Source: Bacillota bacterium (GTDB lineage Bacteria > Bacillota > Clostridia > Acetivibrionales > DTU013). Taken from it: 5,245 nucleotides of DNA. The stretch spans positions 1-5,245 of the forward strand of contig JAEZMC010000353.1 in NCBI GenBank assembly GCA_023435805.1. Direction: 5' to 3'. How positions within the stretch are numbered: the first letter of the stretch is position 1; each line of letters starts with the position of its first letter. The notes beneath the pieces were generated by a model. The model ran no database searches, was not told the DNA's origin, and was given only the letters and a program-made list of their open reading frames with translations. This document shows positions 1 to 5,245 of the stretch, piece after piece. Position numbers and translations under genes: made by a program.

Positions 1-257
1 TGAATTTATCGGATAAGGTGAAAATTGTCGCCTTTGACAGTACGCCAAATGAAATTGATTACCTGGAAAAGGGCGTTATCCAGGTGTTGATCACGCAGAA
101 CCCGTTCAATATGGGATATCTGAGTGTAAAATACGCTGTAGACGCAATGAATGGAGTCAGTGTAAACAAGTATTACGATACGGGATCCGAAGTAATCAAC
201 AAGGACAATATGTATTTGCCGGAGAACCAAAGGTTGTTGTTTCCGTTTATTAAATAG
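1..257 (+). CDS. Sugar-binding protein, type I periplasmic-binding fold, C-terminal fragment (5' end outside window)
   Basis: The reading frame enters from the left edge (first complete codon at base 3) and ends at TAG 255-257, leaving 84 residues. The visible part matches the last portion of type I periplasmic sugar-binding proteins of the RbsB/MglB/LacI superfamily. It has a strand followed by an Asp (KIVAFDSTP, residues 7-15), a helix, a strand reading VIQVLITQNPF that resembles the late strand where such proteins contact ligand (Q and N), a helix with a conserved GY (MGYLSVKYAVDAM), and a closing DTG...VINKDNMYLP segment typical of the C-terminal strands. The protein stops right after this domain, so nothing is fused at its C-terminus. 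The next gene starts 76 bases downstream with no terminator seen, so co-transcription is plausible. In some clostridia similar stand-alone binding proteins work with a histidine kinase/response regulator pair near mgl operons. That role here is a guess, and a plain transport binding protein or a LacI-type regulator remain possible because the N-terminus is missing. Confidence 0.8.
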   Translation, partial: NLSDKVKIVAFDSTPNEIDYLEKGVIQVLITQNPFNMGYLSVKYAVDAMNGVSVNKYYDTGSEVINKDNMYLPENQRLLFPFIK

Positions 258-318
258 CCGTTTGGATAGTGTAAAGCAACCAGTGAAAAATCGGGCAAAC
301 AGGATCCAACAAAAAATG

Positions 319-328
319 AAAGGGAGAG
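319..328 (+). promoter_or_regulatory. Ribosome binding site that fixes the start of the first mglB
   Basis: The purine run AAAGGGAGAG ends 5 bases before ATG 334. It supports that ATG over the in-frame TTG at 262, which would add 24 polar residues in front of a normal lipoprotein signal peptide. No upstream sequence in 258-318 is complementary to this site, unlike the SDs of the second mglB and mglA. No convincing promoter was seen in the 76-base gap. Confidence 0.8.
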
Positions 329-333
329 CAAAT

Positions 334-1338
334 ATGAAAAAAATCATCCCCGTGCTTCTTCTGATCGGCATGCTGAGCTGGGAAGCAACCGGCTGCGGGA
401 GCGGTGCCGGAATACGCAAAGTTCACATCGGCTGTGCCATTTATAAATTTGACGACACATTCGTGACCACTGTCAGAAACTATATATCTGAGGCTGCCGT
501 AGGAAGGGCAGAGGTCGAAATAGTGGACAGCCAGAACTCGCAGCAGATCCAGAATGATAAAGTGGATCTGTTTATTGCGAAAAAGGTGAAGGCGCTGGCA
601 ATTAACCCGGTAGACCGTACAGCCGCGGGTGTTATGCTTGAAAAGGCGAAGAAGGCCAATATTCCTATCGTTTTCTTCAACAAGGAGCCTCTTGCCGATG
701 ACATGAAGAGATGGGACAAGGTCTATTATGTGGGGGCAAAGGCCGAAGAATCGGGCATCATGCAGGGAGAACTGGTTGCAAACCACTGGAAGTCTCACCC
801 GGAGGATGATAAAAACAAGGACGGTATCATGCAGTATGTCATGCTGAAGGGGGAACCCGCACACCAGGATGCGGAGCTCCGGACCAAATATTCCATACAG
901 ACTGTACAGGATGCAGGCATTGCTGTGGAGAAGCTGGCAGAGGACAATGCCAATTGGGACCGTGTGAAAGGGCAGGAAAAAATGGCAGCATTTCTTGCGA
1001 CTAACGGGGACAAGATTGAAGTAGTATTTTCCAACAATGACGATATGGCACTCGGCGCGATTGAAGCGCTCAAAACGGCGGGATATTTCAAAGATGGCAG
1101 ATACATGCCGGTTGTCGGAATCGATGCGATCACTCCCGCTTTGCAGGCCATAAAGGAGGGCACGCTTCTGGGAACGGTTTTTAATGATGGCAAAAACCAG
1201 GGACAGGCTACCTTCAATCTTGCATTGGCGTTGGCAAAGGGGCAAAAGGTCAGCAGGGAAACCGTCGGGTATGATATCGTAGACGGAAAGTATATTTGGG
1301 TACCTTACAAAAAAGTCACAAGGAATGATATTCAGTAG
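334..1338 (+). CDS. mglB: Galactose/glucose-binding lipoprotein of the Mgl ABC importer, first copy
   Basis: This is the extracytoplasmic receptor that binds D-galactose or D-glucose (and probably methyl-galactoside) and delivers it to MglC/MglA. It has 334 residues, the usual size. ATG 334 is chosen because it follows a strong SD and gives a signal peptide, MKKIIPVLLLIGMLSWEATG, before Cys21, the likely lipidation site. Compared with E. coli MglB, known sugar contacts are retained: Asp41 and Phe43 in the KFDDTF motif, Asn116 in FFNKEP, His177, Asp179 and Arg183 in GEPAHQDAELR, Trp208, Asn235, Asp264 and Asn284. The calcium loop is also retained (Asp159, Asn161, Asp163, Gln167, with Glu229). 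It is followed 102 bases later by a close paralog, about 190 identical of 305 aligned residues with no gaps. Oddities are a Trp-Glu pair (16-17) just before the lipobox and Ala instead of Gly at 176. It uses ATA for 5 of 25 isoleucines, against 1 of 23 in the second copy, which hints at lower expression. Function as a galactose/glucose receptor is well supported; exact sugar preference is not. Confidence 0.92.
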   Translation: MKKIIPVLLLIGMLSWEATGCGSGAGIRKVHIGCAIYKFDDTFVTTVRNYISEAAVGRAEVEIVDSQNSQQIQNDKVDLFIAKKVKALAINPVDRTAAGVMLEKAKKANIPIVFFNKEPLADDMKRWDKVYYVGAKAEESGIMQGELVANHWKSHPEDDKNKDGIMQYVMLKGEPAHQDAELRTKYSIQTVQDAGIAVEKLAEDNANWDRVKGQEKMAAFLATNGDKIEVVFSNNDDMALGAIEALKTAGYFKDGRYMPVVGIDAITPALQAIKEGTLLGTVFNDGKNQGQATFNLALALAKGQKVSRETVGYDIVDGKYIWVPYKKVTRNDIQ

Positions 1339-1399
1339 TATTTTAAAGACAGCAGCACAGGATTTTATATTCTTTGAACTGGAAACCTGAGGTAATATG

Positions 1400-1436
1400 A
1401 AAGCACCTAGACCATTATAAATTTTGGAGGTGCTTT
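1400..1436 (+). promoter_or_regulatory. RNA hairpin sequestering the Shine-Dalgarno of the second mglB
   Basis: AAAGCACCT (1400-1408) and AGGTGCTTT (1428-1436) are a perfect 9-bp inverted repeat. After a 3-base bulge (1409-1411) the stem continues with CCA 1412-1414 pairing TGG 1425-1427, leaving a 10-base A/T-rich loop. The whole SD core GGAGG (1426-1430) lies in the 3' arm, 10 bases before the GTG start at 1441. There is no T tract after the stem, so it does not look like a terminator. Short ACCT/AGGT copies at 1385-1388 and 1390-1393 could offer competing pairings. The pairing is seen directly; a regulatory role is inferred. Confidence 0.6.
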
Positions 1437-1440
1437 ACTA

Positions 1441-2460
1441 GTGAAAAAGTTTATTTCCTTTCTACTTATCGCCGTGCTGGTGGTAGGCGTATGCGCTGCC
1501 TGCAGCACTTCGGCAAACGGCGGAAAGCCGTCCATCGGTGTCACAATCTACAAATTTGACGACACATTCATGACATCCGTACGTAATACCATCGCAGCAG
1601 AAGGAAAGGACCAGGCTAACGTTGAAATTGCTGATTGCCAGAACTCTCAGCCTACCTGCAACGACAAGATCGACATGTTCCTGACCAAGAAGGTAAACGC
1701 TCTCGCCATTAACATGGTTGACCGCACGGCCTCAGGCGTAATCATTGATAAAGCAAAAGCCAAAAAAACCCCAATCGTTTTCTTCAATCGCGAACCACTG
1801 GCAGAAGACATGGCAAAATGGGATAAGGTATACTACGTTGGCGCACATGCCGAAGAATCCGGCGTGATGGAAGGTCAGATGCTCGTTGATTACTGGAAAG
1901 CGAATCCTACAATGGATGTCAATAAAGACGGTATCATGCAGTATGTGCTGATCAAGGGAGAACCCGGACATCAGGATTCGGAAGCACGTGCGAAATATTC
2001 CGTGGAGACTATCGAAAAAGCTGGGATCAAGACAGAACAGCTTGCAGTTGATTTTGCAAACTGGGATCGTGTAAAGGGACAGGAAAAAATGGCTGCATTC
2101 CTTGCCGCCCATAGCGGCAAGATCGAAGCTGTCATTGCCTGCAACGATGATATGGCTCTCGGTGCGATTGAAGCGCTGAAGGCAGCCGGATATTTCACAG
2201 GCGACAAATTCATGCCGGTGGTCGGCGTTGACGCTACCGCTCCCGGACTCGAAGCAATCAAAGCCGGAACGCTCCTTGGGACTGCGTACAATGACGGCAT
2301 CAACCAGGGTAAAGCAACCTACAAGCTTGCATATCTGCTTGGCAAAGGGGAAACACCGACCAAGGAAAATCTGGGATATGAAATTGTTGACGGGAAATAT
2401 GTATGGATACCGTACAAAGGTATCACCAAGGCCAATATGAATGAAGTTCCGCAAAACTAA
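1441..2460 (+). CDS. mglB: Galactose/glucose-binding lipoprotein of the Mgl ABC importer, second copy
   Basis: This is a second full-length galactose/glucose receptor, 339 residues from GTG 1441. The start is set by GGAGG at 1426-1430 and by the signal peptide it gives, MKKFISFLLIAVLVVGVCAA, with lipidation expected at Cys21. The lipobox is CAAC, so its -3 residue is Cys where Leu or Val is usual. Residue numbering is in exact register with the first copy, and all predicted sugar contacts are kept: Asp41, Phe43, Asn116, His177, Asp179, Arg183, Trp208, Asn235, Asp264, Asn284. The calcium site is also kept: Asp159, Asn161, Asp163, Gln167, Glu229. The GEPGHQD stretch is closer to E. coli MglB (GEPGHPD) than that of the first copy. 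Mature-part cysteines at 66, 73 and 234 are absent from the first copy. Isoleucine codons favour ATC (15 of 23), as expected of an abundant protein. It lies directly upstream of mglA, the normal position for mglB, so this is probably the main receptor. Confidence 0.93.
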   Translation: MKKFISFLLIAVLVVGVCAACSTSANGGKPSIGVTIYKFDDTFMTSVRNTIAAEGKDQANVEIADCQNSQPTCNDKIDMFLTKKVNALAINMVDRTASGVIIDKAKAKKTPIVFFNREPLAEDMAKWDKVYYVGAHAEESGVMEGQMLVDYWKANPTMDVNKDGIMQYVLIKGEPGHQDSEARAKYSVETIEKAGIKTEQLAVDFANWDRVKGQEKMAAFLAAHSGKIEAVIACNDDMALGAIEALKAAGYFTGDKFMPVVGVDATAPGLEAIKAGTLLGTAYNDGINQGKATYKLAYLLGKGETPTKENLGYEIVDGKYVWIPYKGITKANMNEVPQN

Positions 2461-2504
2461 CAGACATCAAGCAACCAGATCCGGATGTCATCATTTTAGA
2501 AGAA

Positions 2505-2536
2505 TCCAGGGAGCTTACGCTCCCTGGGATTTCTTT
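2505..2536 (+). terminator. Terminator-like hairpin between the second mglB and mglA, probable partial terminator
   Basis: CCAGGGAGC (2506-2514) pairs perfectly with GCTCCCTGG (2519-2527) around a TTAC tetraloop, with a further T-G wobble (2505/2528). The stem is followed by ATTTCTTTG (2529-2537), T-rich but interrupted. It lies 45 bases after the mglB stop and upstream of mglA, which belongs to the same transporter, so complete termination would be counterproductive. Read-through with a binding-protein-rich short transcript is the likely outcome. An mRNA-stabilising 3' end, as known for the malE-malF intergenic structures of E. coli, is an alternative reading. Confidence 0.75.
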
Positions 2537-2566
2537 GTGATTTAAAAGGGATTAATCACAGGGGGA
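2530..2566 (+). promoter_or_regulatory. Second hairpin, pairing the mglA Shine-Dalgarno with the terminator T-rich tail
   Basis: TGTGATT (2536-2542) is the exact complement of AATCACA (2554-2560), with an 11-base loop. In RNA the helix can continue outward through U-G, U-G, C-G, U-G, U-G and U-A pairs, from 2535/2561 to 2530/2566. This would cover most of the mglA SD (GGGGGAGA, 2561-2568). The same T-rich bases form the tail of the terminator-like hairpin just upstream, so the two structures abut with one base between them. The inverted repeat is seen directly. The extension rests on wobble pairs and is less certain. Confidence 0.45.
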
Positions 2567-2573
2567 GATAGGA

Positions 2574-4091
2574 ATGGAAGATAATGGGTTTCTCCTGGAA
2601 ATGAATCATATTTCCAAGGAATTTCCCGGCGTCAGAGCTCTCGATGATGTAACCATAAAACTGCGTGCAGGCACGGTACACGCTCTGATGGGAGAAAACG
2701 GCGCCGGCAAATCCACATTGGTGAAGTGCCTCTTCGGTATTTACATACAGGATTCCGGTGATATCATTCTGAATGGTCAAACGGTTTTGATCAACGAGTC
2801 CAAAACAGCATTGAACCTTGGAATCTCAATGATTCATCAGGAACTGCTGTCCATCCCATACCGAAGCGTTATGGAAAATATCTGGCTGGGTCGGTTTCCT
2901 TTAAAAAGCTTCGGCCCGATCAAGCTGGTAGATCACAAGACGATGTACAAGAGCACGGAAAAGCTATTTCGCGACCTGAATATGGAAATTGATCCAGCCG
3001 CCATCGTCAACGATCTGTCCGTATCAAAAGTGCAGTCAATCGAAATTGCAAAAGCAACCTCCATGAATGCAAAGGTAATCATCATGGATGAGCCGACATC
3101 ATCACTGACGGAGAATGAAGTGGAACATTTATTTCGAATTATCCGGGATTTGAAAAAGCAGGGAGTCGCGATTATCTACATCTCACATAAAATTGAAGAA
3201 ATCCTGCAGATATCAGATGAAGTGACGATAATGAGAGACGGAAAGTGCGTCGGGACATGGCAGTCCTCAGAGCTGACTACGGACATCATCATTTCAAAAA
3301 TGGTCGGTCGTGATTTGACGCATCGCTTTCCTGAACGCAGCAATACACCGGCGGATGTCGTTATGCAGGTGGAAAGGCTGACCTCCCCTTACTCAAAATG
3401 CTTCAGGGATATTTCGTTTGATCTGCGCAAAGGGGAGATCCTTGGCATTGGAGGACTCGTCGGCGCTCAGCGTACCGAACTGATTGAAGCGATTTTCGGG
3501 CTCAGGAGCATTGAGTCTGGCAGAGTTGTCTTAAATGGACGGGAAGTGAAAATCAAAACGCCGATAGAAGCAATACGGCTCAAAATTGCTCTGCTTACGG
3601 AGGAGCGCCGCGCCAGCGGTATTTTTCCTCTGCTGTCCGTACTGGAGAATACGGTGATTGCCAATATGTCCAGGTATATCAGTCGCTTTTTTCTGCTGGA
3701 TGAAAAACGAAGGCAAAGCGACACGGTGAAGAGCATAGATATGCTCAGAATAAAGACTCCTTCATTCAAGACGCTTATAAAGGATCTGTCAGGTGGAAAC
3801 CAGCAGAAAGTCCTTTTTGCAAAGTGGCTTCTGACAGAGCCCGAGATATTGCTGCTCGATGAACCGACGCGGGGCATTGATGTCGGCGCGAAATTTGAAA
3901 TCTATTCCATTATAGCGAAGCTGGCGATGGAGGGAAAGAGCATCATTATGATCTCATCCGAGATGCCTGAGCTGATCGGTATGTCGGACAGGATCATGGT
4001 CATGTGCGAAGGAAGGCTATCGGGCATTGTCAACGGAAAGGAAACAAACCAGGAAGAAATCATGCAGCTTGCTACCAGGTTTATGGCTTGA
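2574..4091 (+). CDS. mglA: Galactose/methyl-galactoside ABC importer ATP-binding protein (tandem ATPase)
   Basis: This cytoplasmic subunit hydrolyses ATP to drive sugar import through MglC. It has 505 residues, against 506 for E. coli MglA, and two ATP-binding cassettes in tandem. Cassette 1 has Walker A GENGAGKST (40-48), Q-loop Gln89 in IHQE, the family-type signature LSVSKVQ (148-154) in place of LSGGQ, Walker B VIIMDEPT (168-175) and switch His205. Cassette 2 has a degenerate Walker A, GGLVGAQRTE (293-302), an intact LSGGNQQK (405-412), Walker B LLLDEPTRGID (426-436) and ISSEMPEL where the switch His would be. This asymmetry is normal for the MglA/RbsA/XylG family, so cassette 1 is probably the active site. 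Stretches such as KCLFGIY, SVMENIWLGR and VTEERR-like LTEERRASGI point to MglA rather than RbsA. ATG 2574 follows GGGGGAGA by 5 bases. The gene is 113 bases after the second mglB and 19 bases before mglC. Confidence 0.95.
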   Translation: MEDNGFLLEMNHISKEFPGVRALDDVTIKLRAGTVHALMGENGAGKSTLVKCLFGIYIQDSGDIILNGQTVLINESKTALNLGISMIHQELLSIPYRSVMENIWLGRFPLKSFGPIKLVDHKTMYKSTEKLFRDLNMEIDPAAIVNDLSVSKVQSIEIAKATSMNAKVIIMDEPTSSLTENEVEHLFRIIRDLKKQGVAIIYISHKIEEILQISDEVTIMRDGKCVGTWQSSELTTDIIISKMVGRDLTHRFPERSNTPADVVMQVERLTSPYSKCFRDISFDLRKGEILGIGGLVGAQRTELIEAIFGLRSIESGRVVLNGREVKIKTPIEAIRLKIALLTEERRASGIFPLLSVLENTVIANMSRYISRFFLLDEKRRQSDTVKSIDMLRIKTPSFKTLIKDLSGGNQQKVLFAKWLLTEPEILLLDEPTRGIDVGAKFEIYSIIAKLAMEGKSIIMISSEMPELIGMSDRIMVMCEGRLSGIVNGKETNQEEIMQLATRFMA

Positions 4092-4092
4092 G

Positions 4093-4100
4093 AAAGGTGG
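4093..4100 (+). promoter_or_regulatory. Ribosome binding site of mglC, leaves two possible starts
   Basis: AAAGGTGG lies just after the mglA stop codon. It is 10 bases before ATG 4111 and 4 bases before an in-frame TTG at 4105, so the start is ATG 4111 (338 residues) or possibly TTG 4105 (340 residues). ATG is preferred by codon. The short 19-base gap from mglA suggests translational coupling. Confidence 0.6.
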
Positions 4101-4110
4101 AAATTTGGTT

Positions 4111-5127
4111 ATGGATGATTTGAGATCAATGTATAGTACCAAAAAAGTAATTAGCCTGATAAAACAAAACGCAATTTTCGTAAGTCTTCTGGTCCTTGTC
4201 CTGATTATTATATTGGTCAATCCGGCTTTTGTAAGTTTTTCCGTCCTTCGTGATATACTGATACAGGTCTCCACCAGAATCATTATAGCCCTTGGTGCGG
4301 CAATTGTACTTATAACAGCCGGATGTGACCTTTCTGCCGGACGTATGGTAGGAATAGCTGCAGTTTTATCAGGTTCACTGCTTCAGACACAGGAATACGC
4401 CAGAAGGTTTTACCCGCATTTGCAGGATCTTCCCCTATTGATCCCTATTTTGGCAAGCATCGCAGTATGTATCCTGTTTGGCCTGTTTAACGGATTTGTC
4501 GTTTCAAAGCTCAGCGTACCTCCATTTATTGCGACATTGGCAACCACATGTATCCTGTATGGTTCAACTTCACTGTATGTCAGCATCAAACCAAACGAAT
4601 CCCAGCCGATTGCAGGGTATAGAGATGATTTTACCTTTTTGGGCTCCGGATATTTTTTGGGGATACCGGTCATCATCATAATCGCCGTTGCAGTCATTCT
4701 AGTCACATGGGTCTTGCTCAATAAAACGCGCTTTGGCAAGAGCGTCTATGCAGTGGGCGGCAATATCAACGCAGCCAGGGTGTCAGGAATCAACGTGAAG
4801 CGAACACTGCTCGGTGTATACGCATATGCAGGGGCACTTTACGGATTGGCCGGTGTGTTGGAGTCTGCAAGGACCGGAGGTTCGAACAACAATTATGGTG
4901 TAGGCTACGAACTCGATGCCATAGCGGCTTCCGTTGTCGGTGGTGTCTCCCTGATGGGTGGTATTGGTACTGTTCCGGGTATTATTATCGGTGTTCTGAT
5001 TTTTGGTGTTTTGAATTACGGCTTGACCTTTGTAGGCATGAATCCATATTGGCAGCAGATTATCAAAGGCGCAATCATAGTGATAGCGGTTGCATTTGAT
5101 ATCCGTAAGTATCTGACAAAAAAATAA
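4111..5127 (+). CDS. mglC: Galactose/methyl-galactoside ABC importer permease
   Basis: This inner-membrane subunit is expected to form a dimeric sugar channel that docks with MglB outside and MglA inside. It has 338 residues from ATG 4111, against 336 for E. coli MglC. Eight to ten hydrophobic segments are visible, for example about 22-37, 55-70, 108-127, 183-203, 232-250, 268-285, 286-306 and 317-330. Family landmarks are present in order: RIIIALGAA (56-64), GCDLSAGRMVG (71-81), PPFIATLAT (137-145), NKTRFGK (204-210), GGNINAARVSGINV (216-229, the likely cytoplasmic coupling loop contacting MglA), YELDAIAASVVGGVS (266-280), GGIGTVPG (283-290) and NPYWQQIIKGAIIV (311-324). These match MglC better than RbsC. 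An upstream in-frame start at 4027 would overlap mglA by 65 bases with a charged, non-conserved leader, so it is not used. The gene is intact and ends with TAA. Confidence 0.95.
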   Translation: MDDLRSMYSTKKVISLIKQNAIFVSLLVLVLIIILVNPAFVSFSVLRDILIQVSTRIIIALGAAIVLITAGCDLSAGRMVGIAAVLSGSLLQTQEYARRFYPHLQDLPLLIPILASIAVCILFGLFNGFVVSKLSVPPFIATLATTCILYGSTSLYVSIKPNESQPIAGYRDDFTFLGSGYFLGIPVIIIIAVAVILVTWVLLNKTRFGKSVYAVGGNINAARVSGINVKRTLLGVYAYAGALYGLAGVLESARTGGSNNNYGVGYELDAIAASVVGGVSLMGGIGTVPGIIIGVLIFGVLNYGLTFVGMNPYWQQIIKGAIIVIAVAFDIRKYLTKK

Positions 5128-5140
5128 TGGCACAGGTAAA

Positions 5141-5245
5141 ATGGACATGAGAAGCAGCCTTGAACCCAAACCGTCTTATCTGTTCATAGGTACCTGGGTC
5201 TTTACTATACCATTATTTTTACTTTATACGTTCTCAGCCAGTAAT
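5141..5245 (+). CDS. Partial open reading frame running off the window, possible membrane protein N-terminus
   Basis: From ATG 5141 (or ATG 5147) 35 codons are open to the window edge, starting 13 bases after mglC. The product begins with a short polar segment (MDMRSSLEPKPS) followed by a strongly hydrophobic stretch, YLFIGTWVFTIPLFLLY, that looks like a transmembrane helix or signal anchor. A weak SD-like AGG (5134-5136) lies 4 bases before ATG 5141 and 10 before ATG 5147. No terminator-like hairpin is seen in 5128-5245, so the operon may continue. I do not recognise the family; many membrane-anchored sensors and transport proteins start this way. A chance open frame of this length is also possible. 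Confidence 0.4.
   Translation, partial: MDMRSSLEPKPSYLFIGTWVFTIPLFLLYTFSASN

Noticed and set aside
280..300. Possible catabolite-repression (cre) site TGAAAAATCGGGCAAACA
   Set aside because: Spacing around the central CG is wrong and too few consensus positions match.
262..309. Inverted repeat TTGGAT/ATCCAA ahead of the first mglB
   Set aside because: Only 6 bp with a 36-base loop; expected by chance and not overlapping the SD.
262..333. Upstream TTG start extending the first mglB by 24 residues
   Set aside because: The added residues are polar and charged and precede a normal signal peptide; a strong SD sits right before ATG 334.
250..1245. Long open frame on the minus strand opposite the first mglB (and a similar one at 1732-2454)
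   Set aside because: Both are shadows of the well-supported plus-strand genes, with no recognisable protein features and no plausible SD context.
1366..1421. Promoter-like hexamers before the second mglB (TATATT 1366-1371, TTGAAC 1374-1379, TAATAT 1393-1398, TATAAA 1416-1421)
   Set aside because: No pair has a good -35 with a 16-18 base spacer; A/T-rich gaps give such matches by chance.
2463..2489. Inverted repeat GACATC/GATGTC after the second mglB
   Set aside because: Only 6 bp with a 15-base loop and no associated signal.
2536..2560. CRP-like palindrome TGTGA...TCACA upstream of mglA
   Set aside because: The half-sites are 15 bases apart, not the 6 of a CRP site, and the position after an internal terminator fits an RNA hairpin better.
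3450..3485. Degenerate Walker A in the second MglA cassette (GGLVGAQRTE) as a possible defect
   Set aside because: This degeneration is normal in the MglA/RbsA/XylG family; the rest of the cassette is intact.
4027..4110. Longer mglC starting inside mglA
   Set aside because: It would overlap mglA by 65 bases, has a charged leader not found in MglC proteins, and the SD at 4093-4100 fits the later start.

Overview
The window carries an mgl-type galactose/methyl-galactoside ABC importer operon from what looks like a low-to-mid G+C Gram-positive anaerobe, most likely a clostridium. The evidence for that is the lipoprotein-type signal peptides on both binding proteins (lipid anchoring instead of a free periplasmic protein), strong purine-rich Shine-Dalgarno (SD) sites before most genes, and MglA/MglB/MglC sequences that are close to the Escherichia coli Mgl proteins but clearly not enterobacterial. 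The genus cannot be named from the sequence. All supported genes lie on the + strand.

Layout: 1-257 is the 3' end of a type I sugar-binding protein gene whose start lies outside the window. 334-1338 and 1441-2460 are two tandem, full-length galactose/glucose-binding lipoproteins (MglB-like), about 62% identical in their mature parts and with the same predicted sugar and calcium ligands. 2574-4091 is mglA, the double-ATPase subunit. 4111-5127 is mglC, the permease. From 5141 to the window edge a further reading frame is open and begins with a probable membrane segment. No stretch over 300 bases lacks a gene.

How the parts work together: one or both lipoproteins capture galactose/glucose outside the membrane and deliver it to an MglC dimer powered by MglA. 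A third binding-protein-like gene immediately upstream may be a related binding or sensing component, but only 84 residues of it are visible.

The protein content is a recognised transporter type, not a new system. The less ordinary part is the RNA between the genes. The SD of the second mglB lies wholly inside a 9+3 bp hairpin (1400-1436). A strong terminator-like hairpin sits between the second mglB and mglA (2505-2528). The SD of mglA can pair with the T-rich tail of that hairpin through a second stem (2530-2566). The SDs of the first mglB and of mglC show no such pairing. This suggests that relative output of the two binding proteins and the ATPase/permease is set after transcription begins. 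That is an inference and would need expression or probing data.
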